Source: Candidatus Pelagibacter sp.
Lineage (GTDB): Bacteria; Pseudomonadota; Alphaproteobacteria; Pelagibacterales; Pelagibacteraceae
NCBI GenBank assembly: GCA_017880265.1
Contig: JAFJTK010000088.1
Coordinates: 1-20,707, forward strand
DNA length: 20,707 nucleotides
Direction: 5' to 3'
Each line of letters begins with the position of its first letter. Position 1 is the first letter of the stretch. A program made the position numbers and the translations under genes. Below, one piece after another: positions 1 to 7,723 of the stretch. The notes beneath the pieces are model-generated. The model was not told where the DNA came from. It saw nothing but the letters and a program-made list of their open reading frames with translations, and did not search any database.

Positions 1-669
1 CATGAAACTTTAATTTGGGCTTCAAAAAGTGAAAAATCAAAATACACATTCAATTATCAATCATTAAAATGTTTAAATGATGATCTTCAAATGAGATCCA
101 ATTGGAATTTACCAATTTGTAATGGATCTGAGAGACTTAAGAAAAATGGTAAAAAAGTACACTCTACACAAAAACCAGAGTCTCTTCTTCACAGAGTATT
201 ATTAGCATCTTCTAATAAAGATGACATGATCTTAGATCCATTCTTAGGATCTGGAACTACAGCAACAGTTGCAAAGAAATTGGGTAGAAATTATTTTGGT
301 ATTGAAAAAGAAAAAAATTATTTTAAGGCAGCGGAAAAAAGATTAAAAAATACGAAACCTATTGAAGATGACTTGTTAGATACACTCAAAAATAATAGAT
401 CAAAACCAAGAATACCTTTTGGCTCACTAGTTGAACTAGGAATAATCAAGCCTGGCACTAACATTTTTGATAATAAAAAGAAAATAACTGCAAGGATTAT
501 GGCTGATGGTAGTATTAAACATAATCAAGCTGAAGGCTCTATACATAAAGTTGCAGCTACTATATTGGGTGCTGAAAGTTGTAATGGTTGGACTTATTGG
601 CATTGTGATATCAACGGACGAACACATCCAATTGATTATCTAAGACAAAGATTAATTGCAAAAAATTAA
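1..669 (+). CDS. ccrM: Cell-cycle adenine DNA methyltransferase CcrM (GANTC-type), 3' part
   Basis: The frame is open from the first base of the window, so this is the C-terminal 222 residues of a gene that starts upstream; the ATG at 91 is internal. The fragment begins with HETLIWASKSEKSKYTFNY, continues through a TQKPE segment and reaches the SAM-binding motif DPFLGSGTT at fragment residues 79-87. Having that motif near the C-terminus is the beta-class N6-adenine methylase order. After it comes a separate C-terminal domain (about residues 125-222) with PFGSLVELG and CNGWTYWH, the extension typical of alphaproteobacterial CcrM. Family knowledge: CcrM methylates the adenine of GANTC after replication and helps time the cell cycle. 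The catalytic DPPY motif would lie upstream and is not visible. The stop overlaps the stop of the convergent gene. Identity is very likely; specificity is inferred from the family. Confidence 0.93.
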   Translation, partial: HETLIWASKSEKSKYTFNYQSLKCLNDDLQMRSNWNLPICNGSERLKKNGKKVHSTQKPESLLHRVLLASSNKDDMILDPFLGSGTTATVAKKLGRNYFGIEKEKNYFKAAEKRLKNTKPIEDDLLDTLKNNRSKPRIPFGSLVELGIIKPGTNIFDNKKKITARIMADGSIKHNQAEGSIHKVAATILGAESCNGWTYWHCDINGRTHPIDYLRQRLIAKN

Positions 670-1817
670 TTCTTATAAATCTTACCCAAATAATTTTCTA
701 AAAATTTCTTATTTTTTGTTAATAACTTTAAGCTAATATTTCTAAAAAAAACTATAAGTGGATTGGAGACGTGAAATGCAAATTGATTTAATTTTGATCT
801 ATTATTAATCATTTTTACTTTTGCAACTCTGTTGTCATAAAAATTTTTTTTATCATTTATAATATTATCAAATAACTCTGATGCTCCCTCAATCGATTGT
901 GAGGCTCCTTGAGCAAATGATGGAGGAAAAGCAAAAAATGCATCTCCAAGTAAAAAGATATTTTTACCTGGTTTAAGATAGCCTTTGCTTACAAAAACTG
1001 GGAAGCACTTAATATTATCAATATTTTCTAAAATAGTTGTTGAAAACTCATTTAGTAGTTTATGTTTAATCCCTTTAATGAAAGTTTCTTCTTTAAAAAG
1101 GCTGTAATTGCTGAGCTCTTTTTCTGTTAATTGATATTTTAATACTCCAATAAAATTATAACTTTCATGCGCTTTTTTTATTGGATAAATCACATAATGA
1201 AAATTATGCCCCATAAATAATGAAATATTATTTTCATTTAAATTCTTAAGTTTATTTCTTGAAATATTGCCTCTAATAGCAATGGAATTATTATATGAGG
1301 GCTTTATCTCCTCATTAGAAATTAATGATTTTCCTTTTGAAAAAACACCGTCAGAAATAATTAAATAGTCACAAATTGCTTTATTGTTTTCATTAAAAGT
1401 TAAACATATTTGATCATTTTTTTTTTCAATTTTTTCAATACCGTGATTATACTTAATTACATTATCATTTAATTTATTTTTTAAAAATTCAACTAACTTA
1501 GATCTTTTAAGGGTTGTGTACTTGCAGTCTTTAGAATTAAAATCTGAAATATTTAGATCGCATATTTTTTTTTCTGGTTTAATTGTATAAAAATCAATTT
1601 TCTTAGGGTTAAACTTATCTCTATCTTCTAAAGTATTAAATCCAATTTTATTAAGAAGTTTGATGCTATTAGTTGATAGCTGAATTCCATATCCTTCAAC
1701 TAAATCAATTGAGGTATTTTTTTCATAAATGGTTACCTGATAATCTTGATTTTCTTTAAATAAATTTGCAATAAATAAGCCAGAAATACCCGCTCCAATT
1801 ATTGCGATTTTTTTCAT
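666..1817 (-). CDS. FAD-dependent aromatic-ring-type monooxygenase (UbiH / salicylate hydroxylase-like), substrate unknown
   Basis: This 383-residue protein has the three FAD-binding signatures of class A flavoprotein monooxygenases (PHBH fold). The N-terminal GxGxxG is IIGAGISGLF (residues 6-15), followed by an acidic strand end at YEK. The DG motif is at residues 156-157 (IISDGVFS). The GD motif is at 291-292 (FLLGDAFFAFPPSFAQGAS). Length matches the family. The EGYGIQLSTNSIKLL segment resembles salicylate hydroxylase-like enzymes more than the classical ubiquinone hydroxylases, so the substrate cannot be read from sequence. It starts at an ATG overlapping the mutY stop as ATGA (1817-1814), so it is probably translated with mutY. 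No membrane segment is apparent, so it is presumably cytosolic or peripheral. Its stop codon is interleaved with that of ccrM. Confidence 0.8.
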   Translation of the reverse strand: MKKIAIIGAGISGLFIANLFKENQDYQVTIYEKNTSIDLVEGYGIQLSTNSIKLLNKIGFNTLEDRDKFNPKKIDFYTIKPEKKICDLNISDFNSKDCKYTTLKRSKLVEFLKNKLNDNVIKYNHGIEKIEKKNDQICLTFNENNKAICDYLIISDGVFSKGKSLISNEEIKPSYNNSIAIRGNISRNKLKNLNENNISLFMGHNFHYVIYPIKKAHESYNFIGVLKYQLTEKELSNYSLFKEETFIKGIKHKLLNEFSTTILENIDNIKCFPVFVSKGYLKPGKNIFLLGDAFFAFPPSFAQGASQSIEGASELFDNIINDKKNFYDNRVAKVKMINNRSKLNQFAFHVSNPLIVFFRNISLKLLTKNKKFLENYLGKIYKN

Positions 1818-2797
1818 GAGTGATTTTCTAAATATGAAACAATTTTTTTAGTAAAAGTTGGCAGTGTGTATTTATCTAATTTTTTAGGATCAATCCAATA
1901 AGAAAAAGGCAAAGATTTTTTAATCTTATTAGTTTTAATTTTAATATTCATATTCATATTAGACATTTTAAAATTTAAATTATAGTTAAAGTTTTTAGGT
2001 TTGACTATTTCTTGCATTGGGAAAATATCTAAATTTTTTAAAAAATTAAAATTCTTATTTTTAATTAATAAATATTTTTTCTCTTTTTTATAAACATTAA
2101 GTAAATAATATTTCTCTTTGTTATTTTTTTTTAATTTACTCAAAACAAAATCTTTTTTTTTATAAGATTTACATTTTTCTGAAATAGGACATTGTTCACA
2201 ATAAGGATTAATTGGTTTACATATTAGTGCTCCTAATTCCATTAATGCTTGAGCATAATCACTAGCTCTTAAAGAGGTGCCAAATATTTTTTTTTGTTTG
2301 ACCAAATTATCTTTTTGGATTTGATTTTCATTCTTTAAGTAAAGATATCTTTTTAAAACTCTTTCGATATTACCATCTAAAGGAATAATAGGTTGGTTAA
2401 ATGCAATAGCCATAATAGCGCTTGCAGTATAATCACCAATTCCAGGAAGTGACTTAAGGTCTAAAAAGTTATTAGGTAAATTTTTATTAAAATCTTTGAT
2501 AACAATTTGTGCAGTTTTTTTTAAATTTTTAACTCTTGAATAATAACCAAGTCCCTCCCACAACTTAATTAATTTTTGATCGTTAAATTTTGCAAGAACT
2601 TCTAAGTTTGGAATATATTTTATAAATCTATTAAAATATGGAATTACAGTTGCAACTTGCGTTTGTTGCAACATAAACTCACTAACCAAGGTATAATATT
2701 GCTTTTTTTTAGAGGAAGTTTTTTTTCTCCAGGGCAATGTTCTTTTATGAATATCGTACCAATTGAGAATTTTATTTGTTATTATTAATTCTTTCAT
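1814..2797 (-). CDS. mutY: A/G-specific adenine DNA glycosylase MutY
   Basis: This 327-residue base-excision repair enzyme removes adenine mispaired with 8-oxoguanine. Visible features are the catalytic Glu40 in SEFMLQQTQVATVIPYF, the helix-hairpin-helix LPGIGDYTASAI (residues 118-129), the catalytic Asp141 in PLDGN, and a complete [4Fe-4S] ligand set C193-x6-C200-x2-C203-x5-C209, at nearly the same numbers as the E. coli enzyme. The remaining C-terminus is lysine-rich and would hold the NUDIX-like 8-oxoG-reading domain, which is poorly conserved here. The start is the ATG at 2797-2795, because it places NWYDIHKRTLPWR the same distance from the N-terminus as in E. coli MutY. A longer frame opening at a TTG at 2842 is possible but adds residues with no family counterpart. 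The start codon directly abuts the divergent dciA start (CATATG). Confidence 0.95.
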   Translation of the reverse strand: MKELIITNKILNWYDIHKRTLPWRKKTSSKKKQYYTLVSEFMLQQTQVATVIPYFNRFIKYIPNLEVLAKFNDQKLIKLWEGLGYYSRVKNLKKTAQIVIKDFNKNLPNNFLDLKSLPGIGDYTASAIMAIAFNQPIIPLDGNIERVLKRYLYLKNENQIQKDNLVKQKKIFGTSLRASDYAQALMELGALICKPINPYCEQCPISEKCKSYKKKDFVLSKLKKNNKEKYYLLNVYKKEKKYLLIKNKNFNFLKNLDIFPMQEIVKPKNFNYNLNFKMSNMNMNIKIKTNKIKKSLPFSYWIDPKKLDKYTLPTFTKKIVSYLENHS

Positions 2798-3286
2798 ATG
2801 CAATTTAAAGATAATACTAAGCAGAGAAATAAAACCATTCAAGGTTTAAGATCGTTTAAAGACACTTTGCCGAAGAATGTAAAAAAAATTATAAATAAAA
2901 AAGGACATATTTATTCTGAAACTTTAAATAATTGGAAATATATAGTTGGTGATAACTTATTTAAAGTTTGTTATCCCAAAACATTTAAAAACTCTAATAA
3001 GTTTGGAGTAAGCACATTATTGATAATGGTTAAAAGAGGCCATGAGGTTGACATGGAGTATTCAAAAAAAGACATAATGGATAAAATGAATAGCTTTTTT
3101 GGTTATACAGTGGTTGAAAAACTTAAATTTATAAGTTTTGATGATGAGCAAAAAATTTTTAATAAATCTGACACCAAACAAGAAAATGTCGCAATTAATA
3201 AATACCAAGATAAAATTAATAATGTTAAGAATGATAAAATAAAAAAATCACTTATCGAATTAACCAGGGTCTTTAAAAAAAAATGA
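2798..3286 (+). CDS. dciA: DUF721 protein, probable DnaB helicase loader DciA
   Basis: This 162-residue protein has a DUF721 domain at about residues 20-112, recognised by the pattern around LNNWKYIVGDNLFKVCYP (residues 43-60): the conserved Trp, then IVG, then a Pro entering the KH-like fold. A strand-rich middle and a polar, charged, probably disordered tail (about 117-162) follow. Family knowledge: DciA proteins load or activate the replicative helicase DnaB in bacteria lacking DnaC or DnaI. Position supports the call: DUF721 - DsbA-like - smc next to mutY is a recurrent alphaproteobacterial order. The ATG at 2798 is the only reasonable start; the next in-frame ATG would remove most of the domain. 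There is no room for a leader or ribosome-binding site between it and mutY. The stop overlaps the next start as ATGA, preceded by a run of nine A's. Confidence 0.75.
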   Translation: MQFKDNTKQRNKTIQGLRSFKDTLPKNVKKIINKKGHIYSETLNNWKYIVGDNLFKVCYPKTFKNSNKFGVSTLLIMVKRGHEVDMEYSKKDIMDKMNSFFGYTVVEKLKFISFDDEQKIFNKSDTKQENVAINKYQDKINNVKNDKIKKSLIELTRVFKKK

Positions 3287-3861
3287 AAAAACTTATAGCT
3301 TTTACACTTATATTCTTTAGCAGCATCTCTAGTATTAATGCTGAGGAAATAAAAAGAATATACGTTGGTAACAAAGATGCAAAAATAACTATAATCGCAT
3401 TTGAGTCTTTAACCTGTAGTCACTGTGCAAACTTTCACAAAGATGTATATCCTCAATTAAAAGAAGAATATCTTGATACAGGTTTAGCTAAAATTGAATT
3501 CAGACATTTTCCGTTAGATGTTGCGGCCTTCAATGCTTCAAAAGTTTCACAATGTAAAAACGATGGTGATTCGGCAATTTTAAATAGTTTATACGCCAAC
3601 CAGCAAAAATGGGTTAAAGGCAGTTCCGTAAAAGAAGCAAATGAAAATCTTCAAAAATTCCTTGTCAGTGAAGGTTTTGATCTAGATTTTGAAAAATGTA
3701 TAAATAACAAAGAAATAGAAGACTTTGTTTTAAATGACCGAATAGATGGTGTCAAAAAATTTAAAGTAAATGCTACTCCCACTATAGTCATAAATGACAA
3801 AAAGTTTGAAAAAACTCTAACTTATAAAAATTTAAAAAAAGCTCTAGAAAAACTGATATAA
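3283..3861 (+). CDS. DsbA-family thiol:disulfide oxidoreductase (exported thioredoxin-fold protein)
   Basis: This 192-residue protein has a signal peptide at residues 1-20: KK start, a hydrophobic core, then the likely cleavage site INA-EE. Mature protein should be periplasmic. The active site is C45-S-H-C48 in ESLTCSHCANFH, and the cis-proline loop is NATPTIVIN (Thr165-Pro166). Between them is a helical insert with two further cysteines, C91 and C139, a pair common in the thioredoxin_4/DsbA-like family. The expected role is introducing or shuffling disulfides in envelope proteins; oxidase versus isomerase cannot be decided from sequence. It starts with ATG overlapping the dciA stop by 4 bp and ends 8 bp before smc, so it sits in the same transcript. 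The sub-family, and hence the symbol dsbA, is not certain. Confidence 0.85.
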   Translation: MKKLIAFTLIFFSSISSINAEEIKRIYVGNKDAKITIIAFESLTCSHCANFHKDVYPQLKEEYLDTGLAKIEFRHFPLDVAAFNASKVSQCKNDGDSAILNSLYANQQKWVKGSSVKEANENLQKFLVSEGFDLDFEKCINNKEIEDFVLNDRIDGVKKFKVNATPTIVINDKKFEKTLTYKNLKKALEKLI

Positions 3862-3869
3862 GTTAATGC

Positions 3870-6443
3870 ATGGAGTTTAAAAAAATCCAATTAAATGGAT
3901 TTAAATCTTTTGCAGATAAAACCAATTTTCTAATTGAAGAAGGTCTAACAGGAATAGTGGGTCCTAACGGATGTGGGAAATCCAATATTGTTGAGTCTTT
4001 AAGATGGGTGATGGGAGAAACATCTGCAAAAAGTATGCGTGGCTCTGGAATGGAAGATGTAATCTTTAATGGTACCTCCAATAAAGCTTCCAAAAATATT
4101 GCAGAAGTTTCTATTGATGTAGAAAATAAAAACAATGAAGGACCTGTTCAATATCGAGATCTAGATCAAATAAGTGTTAGAAGAAAAATTGAAAAAGATA
4201 AAGGTTCTAAATTTTATATTAATGATAAAGAAGTAAGAGCTAGAGATGCTCAAATGTTTTTTGCAGATCTATCGACTGGAGCTCACTCACCTTCCATGAT
4301 TAGTCAAGGACGTATTGGAGCTTTAGTAACAGCAAAACCAACTGATCGAAGAGCAATTTTAGAAGAAGCCGCAGGAATTTCTGGTTTACATGTGAGAAGA
4401 CATGAAGCTGAACTAAGATTAGGAGCCGCAGAAAATAATCTTAAAAGAGCCGATGAATTACGAAGACAACAAGAAAAACAATTGGCTAATCTTCAAAAAC
4501 AAGCAGAAGAAGCTACAAAATACAAATTAATTTCTGAAGAAATTAAAAAAATTGAAGCAGGGTTATATTATTTAAAATTATTAGAGATTGATAAAGAGAT
4601 TAAAATTGAAAATGAGATTAACAATGAAGCAGAGGGAGAAGTAGAAGGATTCAACAATAAAATTACTGAGCTCGAAAATTTAATTAAAATAGCAACAGAT
4701 AAAGTATCTCCACTTAGAGAAAAAAATATTGAAAACTTGTCCAGAATTCAAAGGCTAAATCTTGAGCTGCAGAGTTTGGATGAGGAAAATACTAGAATAC
4801 AAGATGAGATAGAGTCTATTAATAAATCAATTAGCACTCTAGATGAAGATATAAATAGAGAAAGAGGAATTATAATAGATGCTAATTCTAATGAAAAAAG
4901 ACTTAAAGAGGAAAAAGCAGATCTAATTGAAATAGACTCTAAATATTTTGAAACTGAAAAACTATCTAATGAAGATTTAGAAAATGCTAAAAAGGAACTA
5001 AAAAAAGAACAAGAAGCAGTAGATGAAGTTGTAAACAACATTGCAGAAGGAAGCATAAATATAAGTTTAGGACCAATTAAAAATGTCAAAAACTCTATAA
5101 ATAGAGCAAAAGAATTAATTGATAGCAATGAAATCCAACAAGCTGTTACCCTATTAGACAGATGTAATATGGAACTTGATAATTTCTTAAATGATTTAAA
5201 AAATGAAAAAAGTAGACAAGAACTTTTAAACGTAAACGAGAAGTCACAAAATATAAAACAACTTCAAGAAAAATATGCTGACGCATATAGTAAAAATCAG
5301 TCAATCAAGAATGAATCAATTAAACGTAACGAAAGAATAAAAACAATTGAAACTGAAATTGAAAGTTGGAAAAATTTATTATCAAATTCAGAAAAAATGG
5401 TTGCAGAATTAATTGAAAGAAAAAATAAACTTTCAGATCAATTAAAAAAATTAGAAAATCAACCTAGAGTTCAAGCAGAGAGAAAAGGACAGATTTCTGA
5501 AAATTTAAGAATTTCTGATAAAGAAAAAGTTGATAACGATATAGTGATTGAAGAGACTGATAAAAGAATAGAAACATTGAGAACTGAGTTAAATGAAATT
5601 CAAGAACAATCTATTCAAATTAGAGAGAGAAAAGCAAGTTCGGGAGCAACTATAGAAGGTCTCCAAAAAAGAAAAAGTGATTTATTAGATAGAATAAATT
5701 CTGAATTAAATTTATCTGAAGATAATATTTTAGAAAATTCTAACTTAAATGGTGTTGAAGAATTGCCAAATGCTATTGATCAGGAAGATGCTTTAGATAA
5801 AAAAAAACAAGAAAGAGAAAGTTTAGGATCTGTTAATTTAAAAGCTGATGAAGAAACTAGCAAATATGAAGATGAAATTAAAAAAATGGAACAAGATCGT
5901 TCAGACTTAGTGACAGCAATAGTAAAATTAAAAGATAGCATTAATGAATTAAATCAAAAAGGAAGAGAAAGATTAATTGAGGCTTTTGAGAAAGTTAATA
6001 GAAAATTTAATGAAGTGTATACAAAACTGTTTAATGGTGGAAATGCTAAATTAGAATTAGTCGATTCAGATGATCCGTTAGAAGCAGGGTTGGAAATGCT
6101 AGTTAGCCCTCCTGGCAAAAGGCTTCAATCAATAACGTTGCTTTCAGGTGGTGAACAAGCGCTAACTGCTTTATCTTTAATTTTTGCAGTTTTTTTAACC
6201 AACCCATCTCCTATCTGTGTATTAGATGAGGTTGATGCTCCTCTTGATGATGCTAACGTAACAAGGTTTTGTAATTTACTTGAAGAACTAATTAAAATTA
6301 CCAATACAAAATTTATTATTGTAACTCATCACGCCCTGACGATGTCTAAAATGAATAGACTTTATGGGGTAACTATGCCAGAAAAAGGTATAAGTCAGCT
6401 AGTAGCTGTTGATTTACAAAAAGCAGAGAGTATGGTTGCCTAA
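3870..6443 (+). CDS. smc: Chromosome condensation ATPase SMC, short form without a recognisable hinge
   Basis: This 857-residue protein has both ATPase half-heads in full. The N-terminal part carries Walker A GPNGCGKS (31-38), WVMGE (46-50) and the Q-loop region SMISQGRIGAL (142-152), followed by RRAILEEAAGISGLH. The C-terminal part carries LGSVNLKADEE (652-662), signature LSGGEQALTALS (758-769), Walker B ICVLDEVDAPLDD (782-794) and an H-loop FIIVTHH (815-821). Between about 175 and 645 the sequence is charged, heptad-like coiled coil. Bacterial SMCs are usually about 1150-1200 residues, with a globular hinge of about 150 residues in mid-chain. Here nothing hinge-like is seen, and residues 341-590 contain only three glycines (394, 401, 540). 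The chain probably turns near 393-420 (GSINISLGPIKN). The frame is unbroken and the heads are conserved, so this looks like a functional short SMC rather than a pseudogene. It lies 8 bp after the DsbA-like gene and 9 bp before atpI. Confidence 0.93.
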   Translation: MEFKKIQLNGFKSFADKTNFLIEEGLTGIVGPNGCGKSNIVESLRWVMGETSAKSMRGSGMEDVIFNGTSNKASKNIAEVSIDVENKNNEGPVQYRDLDQISVRRKIEKDKGSKFYINDKEVRARDAQMFFADLSTGAHSPSMISQGRIGALVTAKPTDRRAILEEAAGISGLHVRRHEAELRLGAAENNLKRADELRRQQEKQLANLQKQAEEATKYKLISEEIKKIEAGLYYLKLLEIDKEIKIENEINNEAEGEVEGFNNKITELENLIKIATDKVSPLREKNIENLSRIQRLNLELQSLDEENTRIQDEIESINKSISTLDEDINRERGIIIDANSNEKRLKEEKADLIEIDSKYFETEKLSNEDLENAKKELKKEQEAVDEVVNNIAEGSINISLGPIKNVKNSINRAKELIDSNEIQQAVTLLDRCNMELDNFLNDLKNEKSRQELLNVNEKSQNIKQLQEKYADAYSKNQSIKNESIKRNERIKTIETEIESWKNLLSNSEKMVAELIERKNKLSDQLKKLENQPRVQAERKGQISENLRISDKEKVDNDIVIEETDKRIETLRTELNEIQEQSIQIRERKASSGATIEGLQKRKSDLLDRINSELNLSEDNILENSNLNGVEELPNAIDQEDALDKKKQERESLGSVNLKADEETSKYEDEIKKMEQDRSDLVTAIVKLKDSINELNQKGRERLIEAFEKVNRKFNEVYTKLFNGGNAKLELVDSDDPLEAGLEMLVSPPGKRLQSITLLSGGEQALTALSLIFAVFLTNPSPICVLDEVDAPLDDANVTRFCNLLEELIKITNTKFIIVTHHALTMSKMNRLYGVTMPEKGISQLVAVDLQKAESMVA

Positions 6444-6452
6444 ACTATATAA

Positions 6453-6728
6453 ATGCCAAAAGATCCGTTCAAAACTCGCTTAGAGATTGCAAAAAGTAAA
6501 ATTTCAAAGAAAAATCTCTATAATAAAAAGGATAATCCATCATCTATTGGAACTGCCTTCAAATTGAGCACAGAATTAGTATCAGCTGTGGCTGTAGGGA
6601 CAATTATTGGGTTTATTTTTGACAAGACCTTTGGTACTAAACCCTGGTTTATATTAATATTTTTTTTTGTGGGTGTGGTTGCTGGAATTACCAACGTAAT
6701 TAGGTCCGCAAAAAATATGCAAAAATAG
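6453..6728 (+). CDS. atpI: ATP synthase accessory protein I (AtpI)
   Basis: This 91-residue protein has a basic N-terminal tail of about 35 residues and two membrane segments, about 39-57 (ending GFIFDKTFG) and 63-84 (FILIFFFVGVVAGITNV). The loop between them carries the GxxxDKxxG-type motif seen in AtpI / ATPase_gene1 proteins. Family knowledge: AtpI is not a structural subunit but assists c-ring assembly or Mg2+ handling, and it is usually the first gene of the Fo or atp operon. That is its position here, 9 bp before atpB. It follows smc by 9 bp, so no separate promoter region is visible for the Fo genes. Confidence 0.85.
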   Translation: MPKDPFKTRLEIAKSKISKKNLYNKKDNPSSIGTAFKLSTELVSAVAVGTIIGFIFDKTFGTKPWFILIFFFVGVVAGITNVIRSAKNMQK

Positions 6729-6737
6729 ATACAATTT

Positions 6738-7472
6738 ATGGCATCAAATCCAATGACTCAATTCAATGTGCACAGAATTGGGCCAGAAATAAAAATAGGC
6801 ACGTTTGATATTTCATTTACAAATGCAAGTTTGTTTATGATTATTAGTTCAGTTGCAATTCTATTAATTTTTAATCTTGGATCAAAAAAAAATTCATTAA
6901 TACCAAATAAAATCCAACTACTAGCAGAACTTAGTTACACATTTGTTTCAAAAATGATTAGTGATACAGCCGGCCTTAAAGCAAAACCATATTTTGCTTT
7001 TATATTTTCACTTTTTATGTTTGTACTTTTTTGCAACATGTTTGGAATGATACCCTATACTTTCACTGTTACTAGTCATATCATTGTAACATTTGTTTTA
7101 GCTGCATTTATTTTTATAGGTGTAACAATTATTGGATTTATGAAACATGGTTTTGGATATTTAAAACTATTTGTGCCAAGTGGGGTTCCTGCAGTGCTAC
7201 TTCCACTGATTGTAGTTATAGAAATAATTTCTTACTTAAGTAGACCAATAAGTTTATCAGTTAGATTGTTTGCTAACATGATGGCAGGTCATACAATGAT
7301 GAAAGTTTTCGGAGGCTTTGTAATAAGTCTTGGAATAGTTGGTGGATGGCTTCCACTGAGTTTTTCGGTTGCATTAACAGGTTTGGAGATCTTAGTTGCT
7401 TTTCTTCAAGCGTATGTTTTTGCAATTTTAACCTGCATCTATTTAAATGATGCATTAAATTTACACCATTAA
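6738..7472 (+). CDS. atpB: ATP synthase Fo subunit a
   Basis: This 244-residue integral membrane protein forms the proton half-channels against the c-ring. The essential arginine is R176 in SLSVRLFANMMAGHTMMKVF (173-190), the strongest family signature. The C-terminal helix carries LEILVAFLQAYVFAILTCIYL, containing the conserved Glu/Gln positions of the channel. The N-terminus (FNVHRIGPEI) is typical of alphaproteobacterial subunit a, and total length is normal. Five or six hydrophobic segments are visible. It is followed after 18 bp by atpE, whose strong Shine-Dalgarno lies in that gap. Confidence 0.96.
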   Translation: MASNPMTQFNVHRIGPEIKIGTFDISFTNASLFMIISSVAILLIFNLGSKKNSLIPNKIQLLAELSYTFVSKMISDTAGLKAKPYFAFIFSLFMFVLFCNMFGMIPYTFTVTSHIIVTFVLAAFIFIGVTIIGFMKHGFGYLKLFVPSGVPAVLLPLIVVIEIISYLSRPISLSVRLFANMMAGHTMMKVFGGFVISLGIVGGWLPLSFSVALTGLEILVAFLQAYVFAILTCIYLNDALNLHH

Positions 7473-7479
7473 TTAACAT

Positions 7480-7485
7480 AGGAGG
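7480..7485 (+). promoter_or_regulatory. Strong Shine-Dalgarno sequence for atpE
   Basis: AGGAGG lies five bases before the atpE ATG at 7491. It is a near-perfect anti-16S match at good spacing. Among the gene starts I inspected it stands out: most others are overlaps or short AT-only gaps without a purine-rich box. This fits the need for many c subunits per ATP synthase relative to a and b from one mRNA (known stoichiometry; the regulatory role is inferred). Confidence 0.85.
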
Positions 7486-7490
7486 ATATA

Positions 7491-7718
7491 ATGGAATTAG
7501 AAGCAGCAAAAATGATCGGAGCAGGTCTAGCAGCAATAGCTTTAGCTGGTGCCGGTGTTGGTATCGGAATAATTTTTGGAAATTATTTATCAGGTGCAAT
7601 GAGAAATCCATCTGCAGCACAAAAACAATTTCCTAATTTGCTTTTAGGTTTTGCACTTGCAGAAGCAACAGGATTATTTGGATTAGTAGTTGCATTAATC
7701 ATTCTATTTGCGTTTTAA
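7491..7718 (+). CDS. atpE: ATP synthase Fo subunit c (proteolipid)
   Basis: This 75-residue hairpin protein has two membrane helices. The first carries the glycine-rich ring-packing stretch AGAGVGIGIIFG (19-30). The polar loop is RNPSAAQKQF (38-47). The second helix, GFALAEATGLFGLVVALIILF, carries the ion-binding carboxylate Glu58. Length and pattern are typical for alphaproteobacterial c subunits. The ring of c subunits turns as protons pass via subunit a. Proton rather than sodium use is assumed; I did not find a decisive sodium signature. It is the only Fo gene here with a strong ribosome-binding site. Confidence 0.96.
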   Translation: MELEAAKMIGAGLAAIALAGAGVGIGIIFGNYLSGAMRNPSAAQKQFPNLLLGFALAEATGLFGLVVALIILFAF

Positions 7719-7723
7719 ATTTA

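Noticed and set aside
2763..2791. TTGAGA ... TAATTC as a + strand promoter for dciA inside mutY
   Set aside because: The -10 match is poor and this AT-rich DNA yields many such matches; not reported as a feature.
2798..2842. Longer MutY beginning at a TTG at 2842 with fifteen extra N-terminal residues
   Set aside because: The extra residues have no counterpart in MutY, would overlap dciA, and use TTG, whereas the ATG at 2797 places conserved motifs at the usual distance from the N-terminus.
4748..5128. Antisense open frame within smc (126 codons, minus strand)
   Set aside because: It is the serine/leucine-rich mirror of a lysine/glutamate-rich coiled coil, with no family resemblance or start signal.
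3870..6443. smc as a pseudogene because of its short length
   Set aside because: The frame is unbroken, both ATPase halves are conserved to the expected ends, and the missing part is the middle, so a functional short form is more likely.
7273..7620. Antisense open frame across atpB and atpE
   Set aside because: It overlaps two strongly conserved genes, has low-complexity composition and no homology pattern; it is a shadow frame.
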